A stretch of DNA of 64,000 nt from Orychophragmus violaceus (Eukaryota; Streptophyta; Magnoliopsida; Brassicales; Brassicaceae): positions 97,948,630-98,012,629 of the forward strand of contig CM058232.1 of NCBI GenBank assembly GCA_030180135.1, given 5' to 3'. Positions within the stretch are counted from its first letter, which is position 1. Each line of letters begins with the position of its first letter. Shown piece after piece: positions 19,911-29,761 of this stretch. The notes under the pieces were generated by a model. It was not told the origin of the DNA. It was given only the letters and a program-made list of their open reading frames with translations, and ran no database searches. The position numbers and the translations under genes are program-made.

Positions 19911-21487
19911 AGCTGAAATTATGAGACAATAGAGTTTTAGTTATTTAGTTCATAAAAGAGTAATCTTAAAAACTTATAAGAAAACTCGCATTGCATTCAA
20001 AATTTCTTTGTTCAACCTCATAAGAATGCAATGATTCCGAGACCCATGTTCAACTAAATCCAAAGTGGGCCACTGGCCGTCACCCAGATTTAGCTTTACT
20101 TGGTAAGCATACACACAGCCAGTTATAACCATATAACTCTCGGTTGTGGATTGGGCCCAAGGCCCAATACACCAGATGTCTCAAGGCCCGGGACTCCCGA
20201 TGGCCCAGTCAAGGAAACCAATCTCTTACAGCCAAATAATCACTAATCTCTGGGACTCCCAATGAAATTAGTGACTATATACTACTTTACTTACGCAAAA
20301 ACAGACACCTCACACTGTAAGCCATATCTGTAATTGAATAAGCGTTAAGTAGCTGACAAGATTGGGCAAGACATCCAAGCTTGATATTGGTTTTGAGGAT
20401 TTTAAGTTTTATTTCCAAAAATAGAAGATTACTATTTTGGGAAACTTTCTTATTTTAGAAACTTTCTAAATTTAGAAACATGCTAAAAATAGAAATTTCC
20501 AATTTAATATTTTATTAAAGTTTTTCGGATGGGTCACAAATTATAGGCCCAATTCTTGGCCCAAGACCACAGAATTCCAACTGGCCCAATAATTTGACAT
20601 AACCGAGTCGGTTCATTAATTCTGGTCCAAGACCAAATTAACTACTAAATCCAACTGGTTATTTACTAAACCAGACCAGCTCTAAATTATTTGGTCCAAC
20701 CAAATCAAACTTAGACCAGCCTTCGGTTTAGGTTAAAATTCAATTTTGAATTTTAAATCCGGTTTAACCAGAAATTAAATAATACCAATTGTATTAAATA
20801 ATTTCCAGCAAACCGCGATTTTGGGTTAACGGCTTGAACCATATATTAATTAAATAATTAATTGAATAATCGATCATGTGATTAACAAAATTAACATCCG
20901 ATTGTTATGATGATCTTAAACAAATCGAAATCGTAACAAACTTACCAATTCAATAATCGAATTTTCTTACGATCACATGACAAAATCGATTCACGAATTA
21001 CTCAATTATCAAACAAAGTCAATGAATGTCTCATGATTGTAAAGCTAGGTCAACAAGTGATTTTTATACAGATCGATTGATAACTAAAGGACAAGCGAGT
21101 CATGTCAACAAGTCAACAAGCGAAGTATAACAATACCAATTCGATAATTGACATTAACAAACGACAAAATAAAGTCAAAAGCTATTCCATGTTCGAATGA
21201 TAATTAATTCAATCACTTATGAACAAAAGCTATTCTCTTATGATTATCAAATCATTCAATAAAACAATTATGACAATCAAACAAATCGATTCTTTCATTG
21301 ATTATCAAAGTCAACAATCGATTATTAACAAAACGATTTTGTCCTTATGACAATAATTCGATCGTGACTATTTCAATTCACATATTTCTAGGTTTTCCAA
21401 GTTTCAATCAATTTTACTCATTAAAATTGATTCATCAAACTAACAAACAACCTAGTATGATCCAAAAAGCAAAAACCTAACGACCTA
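19911..21487 (-). other. Copia-2 untranslated leader
   Basis: About 1.6 kb, AT-rich, without the palindromic GTGTCGATCGACAC repeats found in the leaders of Copia-1 and Copia-3. Short ORFs here are not credible. Shares with the other leaders a segment about AAACTCGCATT and GACAAGATTGGG. Confidence 0.65.
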
Positions 21488-21501
21488 GGCTCTGATACCA
21501 C

Positions 21502-22148
21502 TGTTGGATTATTAGTGTGTTCATGGTTTAATTCACAGATTACAACCTAGCACACATAACTCAGATCTAGGTGATTTGCAGTTGAATCAAACAGATCAGG
21601 ATCATTACCTCTTTTAGAGTGCAGCGGATTGATTGGTAATGTCGAGATCACTTAGAGCAGATGATTACCGACTCCTCCTTGGTATCCACACGCTTACAAG
21701 CTTTGGATCAGGTTGCTAGACCAAGCTGGAATGAATCAGAGAGAGAGGAATGGTGGCTGTCAAAATCGCAGAGGGAAGTGTGTGTGTTTGCCCTAGGCGC
21801 CATTCCTCATCCTTATATGCGCCCAAGTTATTAAACTAATGGCCTATTAGGATTTTGGGCCCAAGACACAAATCAGACAAAAGCCTGTATTTTGTCTGGC
21901 CCAATTCTCTGTACAAATACAGTAAATTCCTTTGCATCTTACCGTATTAATTCCATTTAACTTTCCCGTTAGCTATGGTGTGTGACCCTTAGGGATCATA
22001 CAATACTGGTAATAAGTCCTAAACTTATAGATCATGAGCGGGCTCCAGCAAGTCATCATGATCACCCAGTATTTATGACTTATGTCTGATCTCGACACTT
22101 ATCATACTTTCTAGAGATAGTACGGTAGATTTCAGGACATTCCCAACA
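21502..22148 (-). repeat. Copia-2 5' LTR
   Basis: 647 bp, same length as its partner with four substitutions found by eye; followed by GTTCC at 22149-22153. Confidence 0.94.
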
Positions 22149-22153
22149 GTTCC

Positions 22154-23308
22154 TGCAGTCTAGACCGGAGATGAGGCGTGTTCTGTCAGACCGTAACGGA
22201 TGGGGACACCATTAACAGCAAATCATGCTTCCCATTTCCTCTCAATTTTTGCCGTACGTAGAATAAGCATCCACATGCCCTGAACTCTGTGGTTTTTGTC
22301 CAAAGGCATGTGGAAAAGGTGTTTAAACTGAGGATGCTGCTCAAACCATTTCTTCTCCTTGACACTGGTCGGAGGATCCAAATCCTTAAGCGTAGTCAAA
22401 AACTCATCCATAAAGCATTTAGTCCCGACCTTGAATCTCTTCCTATACTCGCTTGGAGGGAAGTACATACCCATCGGTCGTAGCGCTTCTGTTCCCCCTA
22501 GATTCTGAGATAAACCCTGAAAAAAAAGAACAAAATATTACTTAGTATAACCCAGTATTCTGAAAGTATTACTTAGTATCACCAGTATTTCTAAAGTAGT
22601 ACTTAGTATTACCAGTATTTCTAGTAGTTTTACTTACTAATACCAGTATTACTAATAGTGTTACCTAGTACTACCAATATTACATACAAAACTACATTCG
22701 AACCTCATCTTCTCGAGCTCCTTCAGGATGTTGAGACGATATCTCATGATGTTGATCTGTCGTTTTCTCTGAATCCTGCAACAAAAAAACAGTTGAGGTC
22801 ATGATATACCCAACTTAATAATTATAGTTTTACATAAAAATTTCTATCAATATTTTATATTTAATCATCCTAATTTTACCTCGGAGGTTTCCAAAGTGCG
22901 GCTATGTGCTTCTTCCTCTTCCTCCTCATCTCCTTGATCTTCATCTTCTTCATCTTCATCTTCTTGTTCTTCATCTTCTTGTTCTTTTTCTTTTCCTTCT
23001 TCTTTGTCTTCTTCTACCTCATCCGCAACTACCAGAGATGTTTCATTTCCTTTTACTCCTTCTTCTTCACTTTGATCTCCCCGATCCTCGCTTCTGTCAA
23101 GATCATCAACTGTCTTCTGTGTTGGATCTTCTTCATGAGGAGATGCATATTTAATCGTTATCTTCTTCCCTCGAACTATAGTAGTCTTCGTCCTCTTCTT
23201 TGAAGACTCTCCCTTATTACCATTCTCTCTCTTCCTCTTATTCTTTGAACTCTTTAAAGAGACGGAAGAATTCTTGTTCTTCTTTGTCCCTCGCCTTGTT
23301 GTAACCAT
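22154..23308 (-). pseudogene. vanC-like DUF1985 gene, 5' part (exons 1-3)
   Basis: Minus strand, ATG at 23306-23308 (MVTTRRGTKKNKNSS). Exon 1 (about 22881-23308) encodes a Lys/Arg-rich, nuclear-signal-like N-terminus, then a long Glu/Asp-rich tract. Exon 2 is 22704-22775 (24 codons). Exon 3 starts at 22516 and begins the DUF1985 region (YFPPSEYRKRFKVGTKCF, QFKHLFHMPLDKNHRVQGMW, then FAVNGVPIRYGLTEHAS) until Copia-2 interrupts it at the GTTCC site; it resumes at 14473. Splice sites (GTAAAA, GTTCGA donors; GCAG and TTCAG acceptors) were chosen by eye and keep the frame. It is probably the anti-silencing gene of a VANDAL-type element; homology to VANC should be tested. Confidence 0.78.
22517..22703 (-). 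promoter_or_regulatory. vanC intron 2 with YAGTATTAC array
   Basis: Exact YAGTATTAC on the plus strand at 22604-22612 and 22644-22652, with at least eight near matches (TAGTATAAC, AAGTATTAC, TAGTATCAC, TAGTACTAC). Bounded by a TTTCAG acceptor and a GTTCGA donor on the minus strand. Confidence 0.7.
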
Positions 23309-23939
23309 CTCGGATCGTCAGTAACTGAGAGAGACAACAAAGAGATAGGGTTACAATCCAAAGCCAATCCAAACTACAAAGACCGAGCCTCCTACAAACC
23401 ATACAAAGAAATCTCCCATACAAACCTCTCACATCATCTCATCGGCATAAAGATAAAGATTTCAATCCCATTTTCTCAACCTAATCGAAGCAAAATCCTT
23501 TCTTTTCTCGGGAAATCTAAAATGGAAACACTATCTACAAACATCATCATCATCTCATCATCTCGGTTTCACATAAATAGTAGGTTCATGAGCATACCTT
23601 TTACGGTGTTCGAAGCGACGATGGAGAGACGATGGAGGTGCTCGGAAATCGAGATCGACGGTGTCGCGATGCAAGATTTCGTTTCGATTTCGTCGGAGTT
23701 AGGTCGAATCGGACCGTCGGAGATCATTGTCGGAGGAGATTTCTCGGAGGAGAGTTAGGTTTTTTTAATTTGGGTCGAATTTGATTCATTTAAGGGAGAG
23801 ATCCGAGAGAGATCCGACTGAGATGGATATCGGGTCGGGATCTATGGGTCGGGTTGGTTTTGAGTGTAATTTAGATTAAAATGGCTGGGCAAAATCGTAA
23901 CTTACCTCATATTCCGAATTAAAAAAAAGAAAAGAAATT
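23309..23939 (-). promoter_or_regulatory. Presumed vanC promoter and 5' UTR
   Basis: Upstream of the vanC-like ATG up to the right TIR. A short plus-strand frame at 23522-23758 has no recognisable domain and I do not credit it. Contains GA/CT-rich stretches near 23330-23420 and 23790-23830. No YAGTATTAY copies seen here. Confidence 0.4.
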
Positions 23940-24003
23940 GTTCTAATAAATCAGGGGACATTTGAGATTATTGTTTGAGAAATAGGGGCATGAGAGATGT
24001 CTC
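23940..24003 (-). repeat. Right terminal inverted repeat
   Basis: Read on the minus strand it starts GAGACATCTCTCATGCCCCT and continues with TTTCTCAAACAATAATCTC, matching the left end with small indels. It abuts the 9-bp duplication. Confidence 0.8.
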
Positions 24004-24012
24004 ATAAATAGC
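24004..24012. repeat. 9-bp target-site duplication, right copy (ATAAATAGC)
   Basis: Exact repeat of 1070-1078, directly following the right terminus of the Mutator-like element, whose complement starts GAGACA. Confidence 0.9.
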
Positions 24013-24040
24013 CTCATCAGTTACATAAGTTACGCTGAGA
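24013..24040. other. Pre-insertion flank, probably remainder of the left Copia fragment
   Basis: Joins to 1053-1078 when the Mutator element and one 9-bp duplication copy are removed. Too short to assign. Confidence 0.3.
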
Positions 24041-24291
24041 AATCCCTATAAAACCACGTCCAATGGGGGTCTTAAGGGGTTCTTAGCGCGGATTCCTAGA
24101 TGGAATTAAGAACCCCACCCCCCCCCCCCCCCCCCCCAAAGTTTCTTAAAAATCCTTAGCTAAGAACCCGGCTCGTCACTTTTCACGTGACGTGGCGAGC
24201 CGGGATTGGTCAATTTTTTTTTTTTTAAAGTTTCGAGAAAAAAAAATGTTTTTTAAGAAACTTTGGAAAGTAACACCATTGCATATGCTCT
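24041..24291. mobile_element. MITE-like element with CAATGG ends and a 20-C homopolymer
   Basis: Short non-coding element with ends of similar sequence in opposite orientation (CCAATGGGGGTCTTAAGG at the left; GCAATGGTGTTACTTTCC on the complement of the right end near TATGCTCTA). Inside is a palindromic core around TTTCACGTGACG, and a run of 20 C at 24118-24137. The layout resembles the GAGCATCTCCAATGG family of Brassicaceae MITEs. The exact ends and duplication are unresolved. Confidence 0.45.
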
Positions 24292-24305
24292 AAGTGAGGA
24301 TTGTT

Positions 24306-25071
24306 TTTTTTTTTAACGCTGCAACATCAAGATTTTATAAAAGACCCAATGGGCCACAAGTACAGGAGGTTACAATCTGTAGAATTTAAAGTAAGTAAAA
24401 GCGAAATGGGCTAAAGAGGCCCAACAATTCGGAGCCCCAAAGACAAAACCGGTTCGATGGGTCGGTATTGCGGAAAGAACACGCAGACTACACGTGTCGA
24501 TCAGCCGAAGAAGAGAGAACACGCGTCTTTCTTCCAAAGACGGCCACATGCAAACCGCCGGTAAGAATCCGGTCGCCGCGAAATCGCCTTGGTCGCTACA
24601 AAAGTAGATCGCCATGACCTCCAATTTTCATGCGCTTCATACGGTGAATCCGCCGCGGGCATAGAACGGGCATAGAACCATCAGCTTCTAAGCGCTCGGC
24701 GATGATGGAAAGAGAGAAGTGGTCGTCGGCTTCAGGACGAGAGAAGCGCCGTGGACATCGATCGGTGAATCCGGCACAGAACCGGAACCAAAACCCGAGA
24801 CAAGCTCAGGAACGAGACCGAGTACAAAACTCGGAGTTATTATCCGAAAGAGAACCGAGATCATCTCAATAAACAAAGAAAAACGGAGATGATTCGATAG
24901 AAGACACACAAAAAGAACAAAAAGAACAACCGCATGTCTGAGACTTTATCTTTCCTTCTGAAAGATTGACTCGGCGAAGAAGGAAGAAGATGAAAAGCTC
25001 AGAGAGAATTGTCTCTCTCTAAAAGGAAAGAGAGAGAAGCCAAAGTCTCTATGTTATTTCTTCTTCCTATC
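24306..25071 (-). mobile_element. Non-coding poly(A) retroposon (Sadhu-like), copy 1
   Basis: A 766-bp segment without a convincing frame has a poly(A) end on the minus strand (T run at 24304-24314) and a perfect 14-bp target duplication AAGTGAGGATTGTT (24292-24305 and 25072-25085). The 5' side is pyrimidine-rich and shares GATYTTTCAGAAGG-type sequence with the copy at 29761. Size, poly(A) and duplication fit the non-coding Sadhu retroposons of Arabidopsis; the family name is tentative. Confidence 0.65.
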
Positions 25072-25085
25072 AAGTGAGGATTGTT

Positions 25086-25413
25086 ACAAACAAAATTTAC
25101 GAGATAATATATTGCATATATATATATATATATATTTTTTTTTTTTTTGTCAACGATATATTGCATATATTTGAATGCTATCAGTTTCAGTTTCAGTTTC
25201 GGGTTCCCCTAAATTGGTTCGGAAATTCTCAGTCTCTCTGACTCTTCAGAATTAAAAAAATCCCAACTTTGTCCGCGAATCGCAAGTGGGTCACAGAAAA
25301 ATCGAAGCTTTTTGTCTGATTTCACTCTCTCCAGTCTCTGCAACGCCTCTTCTCGTGTACTTAGGGTTATCTCAGTTGACTCCATTCTGCTCACTCTTTC
25401 TGACAACTTTCAG
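25086..25413 (+). promoter_or_regulatory. HISN6 upstream region and first untranslated exon
   Basis: An (AT)n run at about 25115-25135 and a T-rich tract precede a segment that probably forms the 5' UTR. It ends at a strong donor CAG|GTATGT (exon end 25413). The 5'-UTR intron 25414-25503 ends in CTGCGCAG. The transcription start cannot be placed. Confidence 0.5.
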
Positions 25414-25524
25414 GTATGTATCTCATCTTCGCCTGGATATATATTTGATAGTCCCGTGAAAAATCGATAGATTAAATTGATTAAACTCTCCTCGCCTGCG
25501 CAGAAAAAAAAGAGAAAGAAACTG

Positions 25525-27266
25525 ATGGGTGTGATCGATGTTCAGGGGTCTCCATCGTTTTCCATTCATTGTTCAGAGGCAAATCTACGAAAGTCGCGGG
25601 CTTTGAGGAAAAACATCAGTAGGGTTTATTGTCTTCAGCCGTACGAATCCAAGAACTTAACCATGGGAGACTCTTTTATCCGTCCACATTTGAGACAATT
25701 GGCTGCTTATCAACCAATTTTACCCTTTGAGGTGATATTCAAAATCTTCAAGGGTTGACAATGTTTCAGATGATCAGATTGGATTTGATTTATGTTTCTT
25801 AAACATTCCCTGTGTATTGGCAATTAGGTGTTGTCTGCTCAATTAGGAAGAAAGCCTGAAGATATTGTTAAGTTAGATGCAAACGAGAACCCATATGGTC
25901 CTCCTCCAGAGGCAAGTTATATCTTTCTTTCACTCGCTCACTCATATGTTGATGATGCTCTGTGTAGGTTTTTGACTTCAGGTTTCAGATGCTCTGTGTA
26001 GGTTTTTGAAGCACTAGGCAATATGAAGTTCCCTTACGTCTATCCTGATCCACAAAGTCGCAGACTTCGTGATGCACTCGCTCAAGACTCTGGTCTTGAG
26101 TCAGAATACATCCTTGTTGGCTGTGGTGCTGATGAACTCATCGATTTGATCATGAGGTCTGCCTTAGGGGATTGAGTTTCTTCCTTATCAAAACCGCATT
26201 TCCTTACTAAACTGTGGTGTGTTTGTAGATGTGTGTTGGATCCTGGTGAGAAGATCATAGACTGTCCTCCGACTTTCTCAATGTATGTGTTTGATGCTGC
26301 TGTGAATGGAGCTGGTGTAATCAAAGGTAAGAGATTTATGATTTTGCTTGTTTCACTCTCTTCAAACTTTATCTCTGTGTATATAGGCTTAGGCATGTTG
26401 GTCTTTCTTTGCTTCGCAGTTCCAAGGAACCCTGATTTCAGCTTGAACGTAGACCGCATTGCTGAAGTTGTTGAACTTGAGAAACCCAAATGCATATTCC
26501 TAACTTCTCCCAACAATCCAGATGGGAGGTAAAACACCACTCTAAACACTATCGAAAGTATTTACCTTTTTAGTTTTTAATGATTGATCCGAGTCTTGTT
26601 TTGTTACAGTATCATCAGCGAAGATGATCTGTTGAAGATTCTAGACATGCCAATACTTGTTGTCCTAGATGAGGCTTACATTGAATTCTCAGGCCTTGAA
26701 TCAAGGATGAAATGGGTGAAGAAGTATGAAAACCTAATCGTTCTCCGCACATTTAGCAAACGAGCTGGTAAAATTCGCGTAATGAAATGTATAATCTAAA
26801 CAAAACATATACTATAAAGTCTTCATCTAAGAGTTCTCATGACATTTCAGGTCTGGCCGGGCTTCGAGTTGGATATGGAGCGTTTCCATTGAGCATAATC
26901 GAGTACATGTGGAGAGCTAAGCAACCATACAACGTCTCTGTTGCAGGGGAAGTAGCAGCATTAGCAGCACTTTTAAACCGGAAATACTTAGAAGATGTGA
27001 GAGACGCTTTGGTACGCGAAAGAGAAAGACTTTTCGAGCTTTTGAAAGAAGTTCCATTCTTGAATCCTTACCCGAGCCACTCGAATTTCATTCTCTGTGA
27101 GGTTACATCTGGAATGGATGCAAAGAAGCTGAAAGAGGATTTGGCTAAAATGGGTGTGATGGTTCGTCATTACAACAGTCAAGAGCTTAAAGGTTATGTC
27201 CGAGTTTCTGCTGGAAAACCAGAACACACTGATGCTCTCATGGATTGTCTTAAGCAATTTTATTGA
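25525..27266 (+). CDS. HISN6: Histidinol-phosphate aminotransferase, plastidic
   Basis: Coding exons 25525-25731, 25828-25911, 26002-26156, 26229-26326, 26420-26528, 26610-26767 and 26851-27266 join in frame to 408 residues. The ATG at 25525 is chosen because an upstream in-frame ATG (25477) lies in the 5'-UTR intron. Residues 1 to ~45 are Ser/Arg-rich and look like a chloroplast transit peptide; the class-II PLP aminotransferase fold follows (LDANENPYGPPPE, SPNNPDG, VLDEAYIEF, and the PLP lysine in RTFSKRAGLAGLRVGYG). It converts imidazole-acetol phosphate and glutamate to histidinol phosphate and 2-oxoglutarate in histidine synthesis. Intron 2 appears to use a GC donor (GAG|GCAAGT) and its acceptor lies in a 34-bp tandem duplication. 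Length agrees with Arabidopsis HISN6 (417). No defect seen. Confidence 0.95.
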
Positions 27267-27589
27267 CTTCCTCATTTGTTTGGAACTCATTGAAACAAAA
27301 CAATAAAACTGTTTAGGTTGTTATCTCCTGTCTTTGTTATTTTTCACTTTGTTGGATTTAATGTTTCAGTCAATGAGATGTAACTACAATAAGGGAAACC
27401 TTTCTGTTTTTGTTGTACTTCAGGATTTGAGAATGGGCCTAAGCCCATGTGTGCAACGTATTGATTGAGTCTGAAACATCTAATTAGGGCCGGGTCGGGC
27501 TCAAGTCCAAACGGTTTGTTCTCGTTAAAGTTCCTAAACTCTCTTCTGACGTCCATCCACTCAAAGAAAACTCCATAATATAAATAATG
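27267..27589 (+). terminator. HISN6 3' UTR and polyadenylation region
   Basis: AATAAA at 27302-27307, about 36 bases after the stop, followed by T-rich sequence. No further gene seen up to the next retroposon. Confidence 0.55.
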
Positions 27590-27597
27590 TATTAAAC

Positions 27598-28486
27598 TCT
27601 TTTTTTGACAAAGAATTTGTTTTTGAATTGATAAATTGGGTTACATCATAAATAAAGTCCATTACAAATAAATCTCATGTAGGCTTTATTCAAATACGGA
27701 AACTGAAAATCGAAGTCTAAAAGTGGCCCAACAACGCAAAAACTCTAAATCAGAAAAGAGTTGTTGCCGTCTCCAATAACACGTCTCCAACAATAGTGAC
27801 ACCAACTCGCCGACTGGAACTTCATGCCTTGAACTTAGTCACAGTCACCGGAGAGTATCGTCACGCGTCGCAGAAGAAAAATGTACCGCCAGAGGATGAT
27901 TATGTCACGAAATAGTCAACAAAGACCCCTAAAATGAAGCCAGAGAGATAGAGGGATGGCAGATGTGGGATGGCGTCGATTTTCACACTTCAACACCACC
28001 TTTTAGCACTAAACTTACCGAAAGAAACTGCCCCATCACACGTAATTTAACATACCTACTTCGCCGTCGTCACCAAAAAACCCGCAAAAACATTGTCTAC
28101 ACATCTGTCGAAAGAAACACAAACTCAAACAAAGAGAAAAATGTGTCGGAGAAATCAAATTCTTTTCTCTTTGGAGGAAGCTGACATACCCTGTTCTCAA
28201 AAGGACATAATCCGTTTAAAGGGAGGATGCCGACCACATCAAATCCACCGCCATGCAAATTAGAGAAACATAAACTCACGACCATCGCTTCCAGAAATGT
28301 CTTGGAAAAAAGATGACACACCTATGGCAAAGAGAAAAGGAAAGAAAAAAGAAGAAAAGAGGTGGTAGATCTTCTCATAAAAACCGGCAGAATCGTCGGA
28401 AACAATGAAGACCATCAAAACGGTGATATAGTCGGTGCCTGCAAGAAAGAAAGAAGGGAGAGGAAAAGTTAGAAAGAGAAAAATCA
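27598..28486 (-). mobile_element. Non-coding poly(A) retroposon (Sadhu-like), copy 2
   Basis: About 0.89 kb, minus orientation. Its 3' end reads CTTTGTC followed by an A run on the minus strand (T run 27600-27607), and a short duplication TATTAAAC flanks it (27590-27597 and 28487-28494). Short frames inside show no domains. Similar 3' end (TTGAC/TTGTC plus poly(A)) and pyrimidine-rich 5' side as the other two copies. Confidence 0.5.
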
Positions 28487-28494
28487 TATTAAAC

Positions 28495-29721
28495 CTAGTT
28501 ATGGTTATGAAATATCTTCACATTTTTATATTAATTAAAAATACTTTTAAATTTTTATTTATTTTTAAAATAATTGATTATTTATTTATCTTTAATTTTT
28601 TAAATAATATTTCTATTATATTTCGATTCAATGTTTTTAGGTTAGTGTATATCTTAATTTTTACGTGATGATAATGATTACTAATGAATCAACAACACTT
28701 ATTTTCAGCAGAATCAGATCATGATATAAGATCATAAACTCTATATGTATTTCACCACCTTATTGAATCCACCTATTGTTAACCTTAGTTTTATTTTAAA
28801 ATTGATAGTTTTAATTAATTAAATATAATAGATATATTTACTTTATACTAACCTTACTTTATATTGAATTTTTTTATTAGTTTTAAAATTAATTAATTTA
28901 TTTTAGAGATATACAATGCTTCAAATAAATAAATAAAAAATAAAAATACAAAAATATTTCAGAATTGTGAGTTTTAAATATTAATAATTGTATATTTTGT
29001 AGATAATATAATATATATATTTAATATATTATTTATATAAATTTTGAATTTAGATAAATATAAATGATAAAATACTTTTAATAAAAATTATATATATATA
29101 TATAAATTATTATAATTAATATAAAAATATATTTACAAGTAAATTTAGATATTTATAAATATGATTTTAAAGAATTGTTATTTTTCTATTAGTATTAAAT
29201 TTAGAATAAACTATAAACTGTTTAATAAAATGTTAAATATAAGAATTTTAAATGTGTATTTAATTATAATTAATATGATATAATGTTTTTATGATATTAT
29301 TTTTGATATTAATAATTTTTATTATTATAAAACTTTATAATATTTTTGTTTGCACCGAACGAATCATAGTAGTTGGTATAAATAAAAAACAAAACAAATG
29401 GTCCCTTGTCCAATACAAGCGTCAAATCATTTCTGATTTTCTAAAATGAGTAAAAGCTGATTTTTTCCTTCAAAGTGTAATTTTAAATAATTAAGCTGTA
29501 AAGGAACCTAAAAGAAAGACAAAAAGAAAATAAAATAGAAATAAAAATATAAGAATAAGTATGAGAGAAGCAATAAGATCAAAGAGACAACTTGGTGGGT
29601 GTGGGCCGACATGCCATCATCAGAGCCTCTCTGTTCCATTCTCACCTCTAGAAGTTTTTGCTTCTCTCATCATTACATTTTTTAGTTTCCTCGTCTTGTT
29701 AATTCAGTATTGTTAAAATAC

Positions 29722-29723
<2 letters not shown>
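28495..29723. other. AT-rich intergenic stretch
   Basis: Over 80% A+T in most of 28500-29350, with no coding potential or recognisable repeat family. The segment 29570-29700 is less AT-rich (GTGTGGGCCGACATGCC and following) but holds no frame I can support. Confidence 0.5.

Positions 29724-29760
<37 letters not shown>

Positions 29761-29761
<1 letters not shown>

Larger units (their letters stand above)
14474..22148 (-). mobile_element. Copia-2 LTR retrotransposon, young, nested in the vanC-like exon 3
   Basis: Two 647-bp LTRs (14474-15120 and 21502-22148) start TGTTGGATTA, end CCCAACA, and are flanked by GTTCC (14469-14473, 22149-22153). By eye they differ at only four positions (about 0.6%), which at the commonly used Brassicaceae neutral rate of about 7e-9 per site per year suggests under half a million years. 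The primer site (complement of GGCTCTGATACCAC, about 21488-21501) and the polypurine tract (15121-15138) show minus-strand orientation. Gag-pol is a single frame with one visible stop codon, so this is the most nearly complete retrotransposon in the window. Confidence 0.95.
1079..24003 (+). mobile_element. VANDAL-like Mutator element with two nested Copia insertions
   Basis: The limits are set by the perfect 9-bp duplication ATAAATAGC and by matching inverted termini (GAAACA at the left; GAGACA on the complement of the right end). Inside lie a MULE transposase (plus), a small GRF-type gene (plus) and a DUF1985 gene (minus). Two Copia elements with 5-bp duplications are inserted at 5651-12907 and 14474-22148. 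Subtracting them and one duplication copy each leaves 7,983 bp, about the size of Arabidopsis VANDAL21. The three-gene set, the DUF1985 gene and dense YAGTATTAY motifs in introns point to the VANDAL group. Assignment to VANDAL rather than another ULP/DUF1985-bearing MULE family is inference. Confidence 0.88.

Noticed and set aside
22904..23203. Plus-strand frame of 99 codons rich in Phe/Leu/Ile
   Set aside because: It is the antisense of the Glu/Asp-rich tract of the vanC-like exon 1 (TTC/CTT repeats) and has no own features.
23522..23758. Plus-strand 78-codon frame upstream of the vanC-like gene
   Set aside because: No domain, no partner exon, located in the presumed promoter/5' UTR of the minus-strand gene; could not be supported.
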